Below, in pieces: positions 1 to 10,947 of a stretch of 64,000 bases of DNA. Below the pieces are notes generated by a model. That model was not told the DNA's origin. It was given only the letters and a program-made list of their open reading frames with translations, and ran no database searches. The DNA comes from Hexactinellida sp. DTS-2022 (Eukaryota > Porifera > Hexactinellida). Position 1 is the first letter of the stretch; every line of letters begins with the position of its first letter. The DNA lies in NCBI GenBank assembly GCA_028753945.1, contig JAPNXP010000001.1, positions 7,678,501-7,742,500 of the forward strand, read 5' to 3'. The position numbers were made by a program, and so were the translations under genes.

Positions 1-475
1 TCTCGGAGTGTCCGTTTTGGGAGACTCCAATGTATCAAATGATACTAATAATTATTTACTAATAAAAATCTTTAGGAATACTACATACAATTCGTGACAT
101 GATTCCTCAGTCTACAAATTTCAAAATAGTCCCAGAAACGTGGTTCCAACAGCTAGATTGGAGTAATTGGGTACGCTGATTCCAAATATGATATTGTAGA
201 CAACATATTGTGAATTTTAGTTGTTGTTATTAATTATTTATCTAACGCGAGCAAGCGAGCGGGTCGTTATACATTGTATTAACATGAGATTATGTAAGAC
301 TTCATATAATTTCGTCAATCTGACTTGCAACACTTCCAATTAATTGCTCAATGAATTATGACTCGAAGTAAATGACTTAAGTGAACAAGTAATTATCACA
401 CTACTAAATGGCTTTGTATATTTCGATATCATTTTACGTATTGCGTGAATTAATTATATACGTATATTTCTATTT
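1..475. other. Non-coding AT-rich stretch with a dispersed repeat
   Basis: No convincing coding sequence. The part around 150-215 (a run ending in an AATATGATATTGTAGACAA-like segment) recurs near 6560-6620 inside an intron of the integrase gene, so at least 60 bases belong to a dispersed repeat. A short GC patch with repeated GCGAGC lies at 246-266. I see nothing else. Confidence 0.5.
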
Positions 476-483
476 AAAAAAAA

Positions 484-598
484 TCCAAAATTGCAGCCTG
501 TGCCGACGCATGTTCCTTTGGTGGCACTATATTTTGTGGTTGGTTTACTGATAGTGCCTCCAAAGGAACATGCTGTCGCCACAGGCTGCAATTTTGGA
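484..598. repeat. Family A hairpin, copy 1
   Basis: Inverted repeat of ~50 base arms starting TCCAAAATTGCAGCCTG and closing with CAGGCTGCAATTTTGGA. The loop is around TTTTGTGGTTGGTTTA. The arms carry GTTCCTTTGGTGGCACTAT against ATAGTGCCTCCAAAGGAAC, so small mismatches sit in the stem. Confidence 0.92.
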
Positions 599-1322
599 TT
601 TTTTTGCCAAGTCATCAACGTCCAAGGTGTGAAGAAGCATTTGTTATTTGGTCCGAGTCACAAGGAACGGTAGATAAATTTGAAGTTTGTTTCTATCATA
701 AACCATCTAGAGTTTAATGCCATTCATTCATTATGTATTGATAATAAATTATATTATTAGTTATTTATTTTAGCAATGTTATCCACGGTTGGTTGAGTTG
801 AGTCAACAAATTCCTTATATTATATTATTATATTTAATCCATTGTATAGTATTACTACAATTAAATGGAAGCCAGCTGGAATTTATAAGTTAAATCAATT
901 TAATTATTGCAAGTTGAAACAATAGTGAAAGATTTAACAAGTTAAATCAATATAAATATTACAAGTTGAAACAATGGAATTAGATTTCACAGTTTTACAG
1001 TAATTGAAGTGTGAGTAAACAAAGAAATTTCAATCCCTATTTATGGCAGAAATTAAACCCTTTATTGAAAATTTTCTTCTCCCATCAGACGCAGAATTTT
1101 ATGGTGAATCCAAATATGAAATAAAATTTTGGGGTTTATAAAAACATATTTTGAGTTATGGACCAGACAAATTTTGAAAGGTGTTAAAGATGTGTCCAAA
1201 ATTTGTTAATCAAAGATCGTAACCCCAGGTGCAAATTAGACGGTCCCATCGCACCTACATGACAAGTTTCAGCCCATCAACTATAAAGCTCTGGCCAGGG
1301 CACCGTCTACGGAGAAAAAAAA

Positions 1323-1437
1323 TCCAAAATTGCACCCTGTGCCGACGCATGTTCCTTTGGTGGCACTATATTTTGTTGGTTGTTTATTGATAGTGCCTCC
1401 AAAGGAACATGCTGTCGGCGCAGGCTGCAATTTTGGA
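1323..1437. repeat. Family A hairpin, copy 2
   Basis: Same ~115 base inverted repeat as at 484-598, 839 bases further on. The arms end in TCCAAAATTGCA and TGCAATTTTGGA. Confidence 0.92.
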
Positions 1438-2158
1438 TTTTTTTTCGCCAAGTCATCAACGCCCAAGGTGTGAAGAAGCATTTGTTAATTGGTCCGAGTC
1501 ACAAGGAACGGTAGATAAATTTGAAGTTTGTTTCTATCTTAAACCATCTTGAGTTTGATGCCATTCATTCATTATGTATTGATAATAAATTATATTATTA
1601 GTTATTTATATTAGCATTATTATCCACGGTTGAGTTGAATTAAGTCAACAAATTCCTTATATTATATTATTTTATTTAATCCATTGTATGGTAAATTAAA
1701 TAGAAGCCAGCTGCAATTTATAAGTTAAATCAATTTAATTATCGCAAGTTGAATCAATAGAGTAAGATTTAACAAGTTAAATCAATATAATTATTACAAG
1801 TTGAAACAATGGAATTAGATTTAACAGTTATACTGAAACTGAAGTGTGAGTAAACAAAGAAATTTCAAGCCCCATTTATGGCAGAAATTGACCCCTTTAT
1901 TGAAAGATTTCTTTTCCCATCAGACGCAGAATTTTATGGCGAATCCAAATGTGAAATAAAATTTGGGGGTTTAGTAAAACATTTTTTGAGTTATGGACCA
2001 GACAAATTTTTAAAGGTGTCAAAGATGTGTCAAAAATTTGTTAACGAAAAATCGTAACCCCAGGTGCAAATTAGACGGTCCCATCGCACCTACATGCCAA
2101 GTTTCAGCCCATCAACAATTAAGCTCTGGCCAGGGCACCGTCTACGGAGAAAAAAAAA

Positions 2159-2272
2159 TCCAAAATTGCACCCTGTGCCTACGCATGTCCTTAGGTGGCA
2201 CTATATTTTGGTGGTGGTTTATTGATAGTGCCTCCAAAGGAACATGCTGTCGGCACAAGCTGCAATTTTGGA
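2159..2272. repeat. Family A hairpin, copy 3
   Basis: Same inverted repeat, slightly more diverged in the left arm (a base is missing near ATGTCCTTAGGTGG). It is followed by family C rather than the usual family A interior. Confidence 0.9.
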
Positions 2273-2280
2273 TTTTTTTT

Positions 2281-2940
2281 CGCCTAGTCATCATCACTAT
2301 GAAGGTGTTAAATTATTACAGAAAGGTGTTTCAGTAGGCAACGACCCTTAGAGTGGTGGAAGTTTCCATTTAGCTCACTTCATTTGAGAGATATTCAAGT
2401 TTCAGTAGAATATAATCTGTGATGACTCAGCATTTTTAAAGTGCGTGTTGGGTATTCACCCAACTCCAACCAACCCATGCGACTATTTAATTCACAAAAT
2501 TGTAAAAATACATTTTTTTGACGATGTCATCATCACCTCAAGGTGTCAAAACCCACTTGTATAGGTGGTACGTGGCATAAGGACCAATTGATAAATTGAA
2601 AGTTTGTTTCTATCTTGTATCATCTCTGAGATTAATGAAATTTAGCTAATTAGTATAAATATTTAATTAATAAATTAATAATTTAACAACATTATTATGT
2701 ACAGCAAAATAAATTAAGTTCAATTATTTGCAATTATTATTAATTTAAATCGAATTTCACTATCATATTTGAATTCAGCGCACTCGATAACCCCAATAAT
2801 CCAATTGGAAAATTCTATAAGTTAAATACAAAAGGAATTAATTATAATAAATTACGTCAGTACATTAATTGTGCAAAAATAATATTCTCGCCGAAATAAA
2901 TATAATCACTTAATCTGTCATTGTTGTGGAATGCAAAATC
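2281..2940 (-). repeat. Family C repeat inside the third array unit
   Basis: This stretch replaces the normal start of the unit. Read on the minus strand it matches 20885-21190 and 46320-47320: shared stretches include AACGACCCTTAGAGTG, CCCAACTCCAACCAACCCAT and GACGATGTCATCATCACC. A junction back to family A lies near 2945 (CTATCATAAACCATCTT). The hybrid unit suggests recombination between related elements at shared ends. Confidence 0.8.
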
Positions 2941-3598
2941 TTAACGGTTCTATCATAAACCATCTTTAGTTTAATGCCATTCATTCATTACTTATTGATA
3001 ATAAATTAAATTATTAGTTATTTATTTTAGCAATGTTATCCACGGTGAGTTGAGTAAAGTCAACAAATTCCTTATATAAATTAATTTAATTTAATCCATT
3101 GTATAGTAATGCTACAATTAAATAGAAGCCAGCTGGAATTTATAAGTTGAATCAATATAATTATCGCAAGTTGAATCACTAGAGTAGGATTTAACAAGTT
3201 AAATCAATATAATTATTACTAGTTGAAACAATGGAATTAGATTTAACACTTTTACTGAAATTGAAGTGTGAGTAAACAAAGAAATTTCAACCCCCATTTA
3301 TGGCAGAAATTAAACCATTTATTGAAAATTTTCTTCACCCATCAGGCGCAGAATTTTATGGTGAATCCAAATATGAAATAAAATTTGGGGGTTTAGTAAA
3401 ACAATTTTTGAGTTATGGACCAGACAAAATTTGAAAGGTGTTAAAGATGTGTCAAAAATTTCTTAATCAAAAATCGTTACCCCAGGTGCAAATTAGACGG
3501 TCCCTCCGCAACTACATGCCAAGTTTCAGCCCATCAACTATAAAGCTCTGGCCAGGGCACCGTCTACGGAGAAAAAATAAAAATAATAAAAATAAAAA

Positions 3599-3713
3599 TC
3601 CAAAATTGCAGCCTGTGCCGACGCATGTTCCTTTGGTGGCACTATATTTTGATTGTGGTTTATTGATAGTGCCTCCAAAGGAACATGCTGTCGGCGCAGG
3701 CTGCAATTTTGGA
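3599..3713. repeat. Family A hairpin, copy 4
   Basis: Same ~115 base inverted repeat, preceded by a short (AAAAT)n-like run at 3574-3598. Confidence 0.92.
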
Positions 3714-4453
3714 TTTTTTTTCGCCAAGTCATCAACGCCCAAGGTGTGAAGAAGCATTTGTTAATTGGTCCGAGTCACAAGGAACGGTAGATAAATTTGA
3801 AGTTTGTTTCTATCTTAAACCATCTTGAGTTTGATGCCATTCATTCATTATGTATTGATAATAAATTATATTATTAGTTATTTATCTTAGCATTGTTATC
3901 CACGGTTGAGTTGAATTAAGTCAACAAATTCCTTATATCATATTATTTTATTTAATCCATTGTATGGTAAATTAAATAGAAGCCAGCTGCAATTTATAAG
4001 TTAATTCAATTTAATTATCGCAAGTTGAATCAATAGAGTAGATTTAACAAGTTAAATCAATATAATTATTACAAGTTGAAACAATGGAATTAGATTTAAC
4101 AGTTATACTGAAACTGAAGTGTGAGTAAACAAAGAAATTTCAACCCCCATTTATGGCAGAAATAAAACTCTTTATTGAATGTTTTCTTCTCCCATCAGAC
4201 GCGGAATTTTATGGTGAATCCAAATGTGAAATAAAATTTGGGGGTTTAGTAAAACATATTTTGTGTTATGGACCAGACAAATTTTGAAAGGTGTTAAAGA
4301 TGTGTCAAAAATTTCTTAATCAAAAATCGTTACCCCAGGTGCAAATTAGACGGTCCCATCGCACCTACATGCAAAGTTTAAGCCCATCAACTATAAAGCT
4401 CTGGCCAGGGCACCGTCTACGGAGAAAAAATAATAAAAATAATAAAAAAAAAA

Positions 4454-4568
4454 TCCAAAATTGCAGCCTGTGCCGACGCATGTTCCTTTGGTGGCACTAT
4501 ATTTTGTTGGTGGTTTATAGATAGTGCCTCCAAAGGAACATGCTGTCGGCGCAGGCTGCAATTTTGGA
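4454..4568. repeat. Family A hairpin, copy 5
   Basis: Last hairpin of the array, with a similar AAT-rich run just before it. Confidence 0.92.
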
Positions 4569-5310
4569 TTTTTTTCGCCAAGTCATCAACGCCCAAGGTG
4601 TGAAGAACCATTTGTTAATTGGACGATGTCACAAGGACGGGAGATAAATTTGAAGTTTGTTTCTATCATAAACCATCTTGAGTTTAATGCCATTCATTCA
4701 TTATGTATTGATAATAAATTATATTATTAGTTATTTATTTTAGCAATGTTATCCATGGTTGGTTGAGTTGAGTCAACAAATTCCTTATATTATATTATTT
4801 AATTTAATCAATTGTATAGTAATACTAAAATTAAATAGAAGCCAGCTGGAATTTATAAGTTAAATCAATATAATTATCGCAAGTTGAATCACTAGAGTAG
4901 GATTTAACAAGTTAAATCAATATAATTATTACAAGGTGAAACAATAGAATTAGATTTAACACTTTACTGAAATTGAAGTGTCAGTAAACAAAGAAATTTC
5001 AACCCCCATTTATGGCAGAAATTGACCCCTTTATTGAAAAATTTCTTCTCCCATCAGACGCAGAATTTTATGGCGAATCCAAATGTGAAATAAAATTTTG
5101 GGGTTTAGTAAAACATTTTTTGAGTTATGGACCAGACAAATTTTGAAAGGTGTTAAAGATGTGTCAAGAATTTGTTAATACAAAATCGTAACCCCAGGTG
5201 CAAATTAGACGTCGACTCCGAATCTACATGCCAAGTTTCAGCCCTCTATGTATACAGGTGTGGCCAGGGCACCTGCTACGGAGAAATAATAATAATAATA
5301 AAAATAATAA

Positions 5311-5575
5311 TAAAGGCAGTGATTCTAATACTGGGCCACTATACTATAGTATAGTCGGCACAGTAATAATAAAGGCAGTGATTCCAATACTGGGCCACTA
5401 TACTATAGTATAGTCGGCACAGTAATAATAATAATAAAAATAATAAAGGCAGTGATTCCAATACTGGGCCACTATACTATAGTATAGTCGGCACAGTAAA
5501 AATAATAATAAAAATAATAAAGGCAGTGATTCCAATACTGGGCCACTATACTATAGTATAGTCGGCACAGTAAAA
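5311..5575. repeat. Array of four family B mini-hairpins
   Basis: Four near-identical ~45 base modules start at 5311, 5370, 5444 and 5519. Each reads AAAGGCAGTGATTC, ATACTGGGCCA, the perfect 16 base palindrome CTATACTATAGTATAG, then TCGGCACAGTA. They are separated by (TAA)n-like spacers. The array sits exactly where a family A hairpin is expected, after GGGCACCTGCTACGGAGAAA. Confidence 0.93.
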
Positions 5576-5698
5576 AACATGATATTGCAGATAAAAGTCA
5601 CTCTTATACTGTCTAAACACAGATTGGCTTCACTATAAATATACTATTATTAAAGTATTAAATGAATAATACTTCTCCAATATTTGCTTTTCGTTCTG

Positions 5699-6067
5699 AT
5701 GGATAACTTAGACCCTGATTCTGATCTCGATTCATCTGAAATAATTGAGTCCGAGGATATTACAGGAGATAATCTTATTCCTAAATTGGTTAAACATATT
5801 CCTACACTTTCTCCCAACATTATAACTGAGTTTTCCCCAAAGGATTTGAGAGGAGGGTCAAGCTCAGATCATACTCTTAAACAAATACCAGATCATATTT
5901 ATGCTCTTCATATTGCATATTTAGATTGGAGGAGGTATCGGAAGTTGAATGATCCAATCCCTCTGATAATTCGGGAAGCGGTAGCACTTATCAAACCTCA
6001 AGTTCGGGATGATCGCAAATTGATTTGTTTATTTGTTCAGAAAAGGTTAACAGAATATAAACTTAAG
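5699..6067 (+). CDS. Exon 1 of an integrase-OTU gene (KRBA2/Ginger-like)
   Basis: An open frame starts at the ATG at 5699 (MDNLDPDSDLDSSE), is strongly acidic at first, and runs to a good donor site AAG|GTAGGT at 6067/6068, leaving phase 0. A frame with a start further upstream exists but would need a non-ATG codon. I do not recognise a domain in this exon; the motif AYLDWRRYRKLNDP is the most structured-looking part. It belongs with the downstream integrase because it lies in the same orientation, ends at a splice donor and is followed by further exon-like pieces, which is how KRBA2-like integrase genes of animals are built. The link to the integrase exon is an inference. Confidence 0.6.
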
Positions 6068-6173
6068 GTAGGTACTTATTGATTGTCAATGAAACTTTAT
6101 AGACTGAGTGGAAAATGAAATTTAGTATTGTATTTCAAATTTCCGAAACATAACTATTTAATTATTATATCAG

Positions 6174-6295
6174 CCACAGTACTCCAAGTTTAAAAACTTT
6201 GAAATACTTTTGCTGCTTTACATTCATGAAATTTGTCAAACACAACAAGCGTTCCCTGTACAAGTGAACAGATTGCATTATTTGGTAGAAAATCC
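6174..6295 (+). CDS. Putative exon 2 of the integrase-OTU gene
   Basis: An acceptor (TTATTATATCAG) ends at 6173. The frame then reads PQYSKFKNFEILLLLYIHE and stays open up to a donor AATCC|GTGAGT at 6295/6296. A second possible donor, GAGAAG|GTGAGA, lies at 6325/6326 in another frame. With the first donor the exon ends in a phase that does not match the integrase exon at 6760, so either an exon is missing between them, or the gene is damaged here. The 6545-6700 part of the following intron shares a repeat with 150-270. Confidence 0.4.
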
Positions 6296-6759
6296 GTGAG
6301 TGGTACATGTAAATTTCATGAGAAGGTGAGAAAATATAGAACAGTATTGCGATTATGTAATTATACAGAATTTAAATTGTTTGTTTCTTTGTACGCTATT
6401 CATCGATTTGAAAACACAAATTTACAAAATTTATATTATTAATAATCGATTGTCGCGTGTTGTATCTGTCCGGATTGTACTATGTTAATGAAGAGATTTG
6501 TACATACAATTAGAAAATGAATAGCCATTTGGTGCCGATATAGGTATTGTAAACAACTACCCTGGGGTAATCAGGGACGCTGATTCTGAAATATGATATT
6601 GTAAATAATGTATTGTGGGTACACACGAGTTGCGAAGGTCCGAGTTGTAAACTGCGTACGCGAGCTTACGTAGCGGCTAGTCTAAAATAATCATTGATCC
6701 GAGTAGTCCGCTTAACAGGTTTTATTGTATCTAATCAGCGAAATATACATTTCCTTTAG

Positions 6760-7586
6760 GTAACAGATGGTGGACTACTGCTGGTAAGAGGGGAAAAAAT
6801 AGTATTATCTGCCGGAATGATGCAAACAGTTGTAGAATGGTATCATGAACGATTAAATCACCCCACTATTACAACATTATGCAAATCACTGAAATCAAAA
6901 TTTTATACTTGGGGCTTAGAACAAGATAGGCTGAAGAAATTATACTTAGATTTGCAATGCAATATCTGTTCCTCAAATGTATCGCTTCCTAAACAAGCGC
7001 ACTCAAATCACATAAAAACTTTCGAAATATTTGAAAGAATCCAAATTGATCTGACACAAGTTGCCTTTGGAGATCATGGAGAAAGTTTATCAAAAAGAGG
7101 ATACCGTCGGATATTAACAGTCATTGACTGTTTCAGTAAGTACGCTTGGGCTTTCCCCCTTAAAACCAAAGAATCAGATAATGTCTGTATCCTACTCTGT
7201 GAATTGTTTTTAAATGAAGGGGTGCCAGCTATTTTACAGAGTGACAATGGAGGAGAATTTGTTTCTACAATAATAAGAAATCTAATGCCGAAACTTGGAA
7301 TAAAGTTAATAAATGTATCGCCATATACTCCTACATCACAAGGACAGGTGGAAAGATTTAATCGAACCATTAAATCCCTTCTTCGGAAAGAGATACAAAT
7401 TGAAATTTCAAAAAATAACTTTATAGTGGTAGAAGATTGGGCAAACAACTTACTTCCAAGAATTATCGACACCTACAGTCATACAATTCATAGATCTTTA
7501 TCAAGAACGCCTTGGGAACTATATAACAACAGGACCTCCCCACATCCTTTAAAAACAAATACACAATCACTCCAATCGATATCTAC
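6760..7586 (+). CDS. Integrase core exon (H2C2 zinc finger and DD35E)
   Basis: After an acceptor (TTTCCTTTAG, 6750-6759) the frame opens as VTDGGLLLVRGEK. It then has an H2C2 zinc finger (WYHERLNHP, then CNICSSN), and an rve-type integrase core: first Asp in IQIDLTQ, second in LQSDNGGEF, Glu in SQGQVERFN, with 35 residues between the second Asp and the Glu. This is the core of Ty3/Gypsy integrases and of Ginger DNA transposons, and of the domesticated KRBA2-like genes. No gag, protease or reverse transcriptase lies upstream and the gene looks spliced, so a Ginger-type transposon or a host gene derived from one fits better than a retrotransposon. The frame is cut at 7586 by a 1,526 base insertion and resumes, in frame, at 9121. 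Confidence 0.92.
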
Positions 7587-9112
7587 GATTGCCAGTCAAC
7601 TCGTACCTATTTCAACTCGTACCTATTTCAACTCGTACCATACATCAACTCGCCCCAAATATCAACTCGTCCCAGTCAACTCGTACCTAATCAACTCGTC
7701 CCAAATATCAACTCGTACCATACATCAACTCGCCCCAAATATCAACTCGTCCCAGTCAACTCGTACCTAATCAACTCGTCCCAAATATCAACTCGTACCT
7801 AATCAACTCGTCCCAAATATCAACTCGTACCTAATCAACTCGTCCCAAATACCAACTTTTATTTGTACTATGTCAATGGTCAACAGGGGCTTGACTAGTT
7901 AACCAAATTTAGGGGATGGTTAAAAACTTGGATATATAAGAGGAGTAAATTAATATCAAGCCATAGTGTTCTATACATATATAATGGTTATATTAATGCA
8001 GAGGCGTCGGAAGCAAAATAAAAGTGGGGCGGCCATAATTTTATTTTAACAGAGTTAGTGAGCGACCAAAACGGGCCTGGCAATGGGAGACCGCTAGGCC
8101 GCTCCACTTTTCGTCATAAGTATATTATTTCTTCCTAAGAAAGTGGTTCGACGAAGAGTAGAAATTGATCTTAGGTGGCCGAGGACATCCTCAGCCAATA
8201 TGCTGTATTTTTTAATTTCAACAAAAAAGTGGGGGGGCCATGGCCGCCCCAGCCGCTGCAGCTCCGACGCCTATGTAATGCAAAGATCAAGCCTTCTTTT
8301 TTATATAATTTTACGTTTACCTCTCAAAATCTTTAGAACAATGAATAATTTGTGGGAAACACCATTCGGTTAATCGATGAAATTTTCTGATACTTGAGAT
8401 TAAAATGGAGCTTCCCTAATTCACGGAACCGAACGGACAAGTTTTCGAGAAGAAATTTCAAATTTGTTGCTTCTTGCATTTGCACATTTGGCCTTATAAA
8501 TCACGGAATATTGTATCATGACGGTTTTCAAGCATTTGTTGTGACATTTCACGTCGATGGTAAGACACTATAAGCAATTTAGTCTGGGTTCAGAGGAAAA
8601 TATATTTATAACTGCCATAAAGTTTTGACCGTGTACCATTTGTAAAAACGTCGTATACATTAGATATACTCCCGGAAAACTAAAGGTCATTAAGGATAAA
8701 ACAGATGTGCTCAACTACTCATCTAGCTAGATATCATAATATATGATAAATATGTTATTGTTTCTCATCATTATATAAAAACGATCTCATTATTTAATAT
8801 TAATATCAAGTTATTAATTAATCAAATTGGGAATAAGTTGATGAACAAGGTTCTTATAGAATAGGTACGCGTAAGAGTTGCCCGAAATAAGAGGTACGAG
8901 TTGACCAAAAAGATTTGTTACGAATTGTCCGAAATAACAGGTACGAGTTGACCAAAGAAATTGGTACGAGTTGACCAAAAATAAAGACCATTAGTGCCTA
9001 AAATAGGCACGAGTTGACTAAAAATACTAGGGACGAGTTGACTAAAAAATTAGGTACGAGTTGACTAAATAATTATGGACGAGTTGAAATAGGTACGAGT
9101 TGACTGGCTCCC
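7587..9112. mobile_element. 1,526 bp non-autonomous element with minisatellite ends
   Basis: It is flanked by an 8 base direct repeat ATATCTAC (7579-7586 and 9113-9120). Taking out the insert and one repeat copy keeps the integrase frame open for about 45 more codons, so the boundaries are well supported. Inverted ends carry CCAGTCAACTCGTACC on the left and its complement on the right. Behind each end the motif CAACTCGTACC / CAACTCGTCCC is repeated many times (7597-7855 and, inverted, 8870-9105). No coding sequence; the interior holds another MITE at 7999-8275. The 8 base duplication fits hAT or P-type transposition, but the termini match neither clearly. Confidence 0.9.
7999..8275. mobile_element. 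hAT-like MITE nested in the 1.5 kb element
   Basis: Ends read CAGAGGCGTCGGAAGC and GCTCCGACGCCTATG, an imperfect terminal inverted repeat. TAATGCA occurs on both sides (7994-8000 and 8276-8282), overlapping the left end. The terminus is the same family as the clean copy at 18436-18734 (CAGGGGCGTCGGAAG). The GTGGGG-rich subterminal parts also form inverted repeats. Confidence 0.75.
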
Positions 9113-9120
9113 ATATCTAC

Positions 9121-9770
9121 AGCAGAAATCGAAGAGTGCTGTCAGTTTCCCAACACTCACTTGGATTATTCTCCCAGTTCTATTGATTTAGGTTTAAAAG
9201 ATGCCATTAGGGCATATTCAGATGTTAAGGGAAAGTTAAATATAACAACGTTAACTTAAACTAGAAAAGTCCAAATAGAGAATTTTAGAAGATTTAAGAG
9301 GAATGTTGATGTGAACTTTGAGCTCGGGACAATAGCTTATATGAAGAATCCGACAGTTTCAAGACATAGAAAGAAAAAGAACTTTCTCGAACCGATGAAT
9401 ATTAAAGTTAAGATCCTCAAACAACATTCTGCATCGGATCAGTATCAAGTCCAATATCTAAATTCTAAAGGGAGATTGCAAAGTACTTGGATACACAAAA
9501 CAGAACTATTTTCGTCAAATACTACAGGCCTGGAAAGTATGGATACTAATGCTAGAGAAATGGATACGAGCCAATTTAAAGTACAGGATTATAATAAATT
9601 GGTAACGAACTTTGAACAGCACATTGCGGAGGAATGGTGCAATAGCAGGAAAATGAAACACAGACTTTTGGGGAAATACACAATGATGACAACGATCACT
9701 TTTGTGAACTTGATTCTAAACAATCTAGAGAAGGCGAGTCTAACAGTTTTCAATATTATGGGAAATTAGT
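9121..9770 (+). CDS. C-terminal part of the integrase, after the insertion
   Basis: The integrase frame resumes at 9121 (AEIEECCQFPNTHLDYSPSS) and stops at 9257-9259. The neighbouring frame, open from about 9260, continues with a basic stretch (RRFKRNVDVNFELG) and a small beta-rich segment (SDQYQVQYLNSKGRLQSTW) that resembles the C-terminal domain of Gypsy-type integrases. So a single frameshift lies near 9257. A second switch of frame lies near 9650-9690, after which the reading frame runs without a stop to 10545. Apart from these two breaks the coding sense is continuous, suggesting a recently damaged gene or base errors in the assembly. Confidence 0.7.
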
Positions 9771-10947
9771 ATTTGAAGTTTTAGACTTTTTATTCATCCA
9801 ATTTTGTGCAAATTCCTTTTCTGTACAGCATGATCAAGATTCAAGCTACATCAACTGTGTCCTTAGATATTTAGCACATAAAAATTTCACAGGACATTTA
9901 AGATACCTACAACATTGGTTTCGTGATAGAATGATTGATTCTAAAGGGGAAACTTTTTATAAAATTCATGAACTACAAAACCAGTCTATAAAACACCATT
10001 GTGAATCGTGTATTTTTACAGAACATTGTACACATGAATGCTGTCTAAAGTTATTATCCTTTACTTACCACCATAGACTTTCCTCCTTTATATACGATGA
10101 GGAACCAACTTCCAAGCAAACTAGTATTATTCATTGCAAAAGATCACGGACTGAGTTTACAGAAGATGTACCATTGAGTGAAGAGGATGATGATTTATTC
10201 TCATCCATACAAGGGCAAGAGTATCAATCTGACAATGGTCAATATTCTCTGGAAGACGATCGGCCGAAATATGAAAATGAATCGTTGAAACCAACAGACA
10301 TGTCACAAAAAATAAATACCAAGAAATTGAAAACTGACTGTTATAATAGAAATTACACAGAATATTTGTTCAAGCCCATCACATTCAAGTGGCGACAGAG
10401 AATTAATCAAGACATATTACTCCTGAAAACTAAATTGGAAGATCCACCAGAAATAGTTAAAACAGCATATATAAAGTTAAGAAATTGCTCTCCAAAAAAA
10501 AGTTTCAATTATTCCGGATGGAAATTGCCTCTACAGAGCCTTTAGTTGGTGGTTGACTGATACACAGGATTTTCATGGACCAAACTTGTTCAATTTATGG
10601 AATCATCTCCCCAATGTAAAAAATATGTTGATAATAAGACGAATCAATCTATGGAAGAATATCTAACACAAAATAATACTATGATTTCAACCGTATGGGG
10701 GAGTGATGTTGAGATATTTTGTATGGCAATATGGCTAAAAACAGATGTATTTGTGTACATAAATAATACATGGGACAAATTTTCTTTCGAAGGGTTTAAC
10801 CCCAAAGTAGGAAGAAATAAACCAAGCGACCAATCAATTTATCTTGGAAATGAGGCCTCACATTATGAACCCATAATATCAGTTGTGAGAAAAGAGATGT
10901 CAAAGTATGTAGATTCTATCATCATTTCATTTAGTTCTAGAGAGTAG
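9690..10947 (+). pseudogene. Cys/His-rich region and OTU-type protease domain, frameshifted
   Basis: From 9690 the frame contains a Cys/His cluster (HHCESCIFTEHCTHECC, ~9990-10045) and an acidic stretch (LSEEDDDLFSS). At 10517 a different frame carries DGNCLYRAFSWWL, the Asp and nucleophile Cys motif of OTU cysteine proteases. The closing half of the domain, back in the first frame, has STVWGSDVEIF and the His motif (IYLGNEASHYEPI, ~10837-10875). Two opposite frame switches are needed, one in a run of eight A at 10494-10501 and one in a run of six A at 10618-10623. They compensate each other, and all three catalytic positions are kept. An OTU domain fused to an integrase is known, as I recall, from Ginger-type transposons; in a cell OTU enzymes remove ubiquitin. 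Whether the breaks are real or homopolymer errors cannot be told here. Confidence 0.82.

Larger units (their letters stand above)
476..5283 (+). repeat. Tandem array of ~840 bp family A units
   Basis: Five copies of one unit lie head to tail. Successive hairpins start at 484, 1323, 2159, 3599 and 4454, giving steps of 839, 836, 1440 and 855 bases. Each unit reads: hairpin; a segment with CGCCAAGTCATCAACG; a long AT-rich part with ATAGAAGCCAGCTG and TTATGGCAGAAATT; GTTATGGACCAGACAAA; CCCCAGGTGCAAATTAGACG; CCAGGGCACCGTCTACGGAG; next hairpin. The third unit is longer because its first half belongs to family C. The array ends at 5283, where the hairpin slot is taken by family B hairpins. Single units and half units recur at 21.2-22.2, 27.0-27.8, 31.6-32.2, 44.9-45.4, 47.3-48.2 and 57.5-58.0 kb, mostly on the other strand. 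No protein is encoded; the open frames through it are translations of the repeat. Confidence 0.9.

Noticed and set aside
491-4611. Open frames of 60-130 residues through the family A hairpins
   Set aside because: They are translations of the repeat; the same peptide appears at every hairpin, on both strands, and is broken in most copies.
5311-5575. Palindromic repeats with regular spacing resembling a CRISPR array
   Set aside because: The spacers are TAA microsatellite, no cas genes are present, and the context is eukaryotic.
7074-7472. 132 residue minus-strand frame opposite the integrase
   Set aside because: Antisense shadow of the integrase core.
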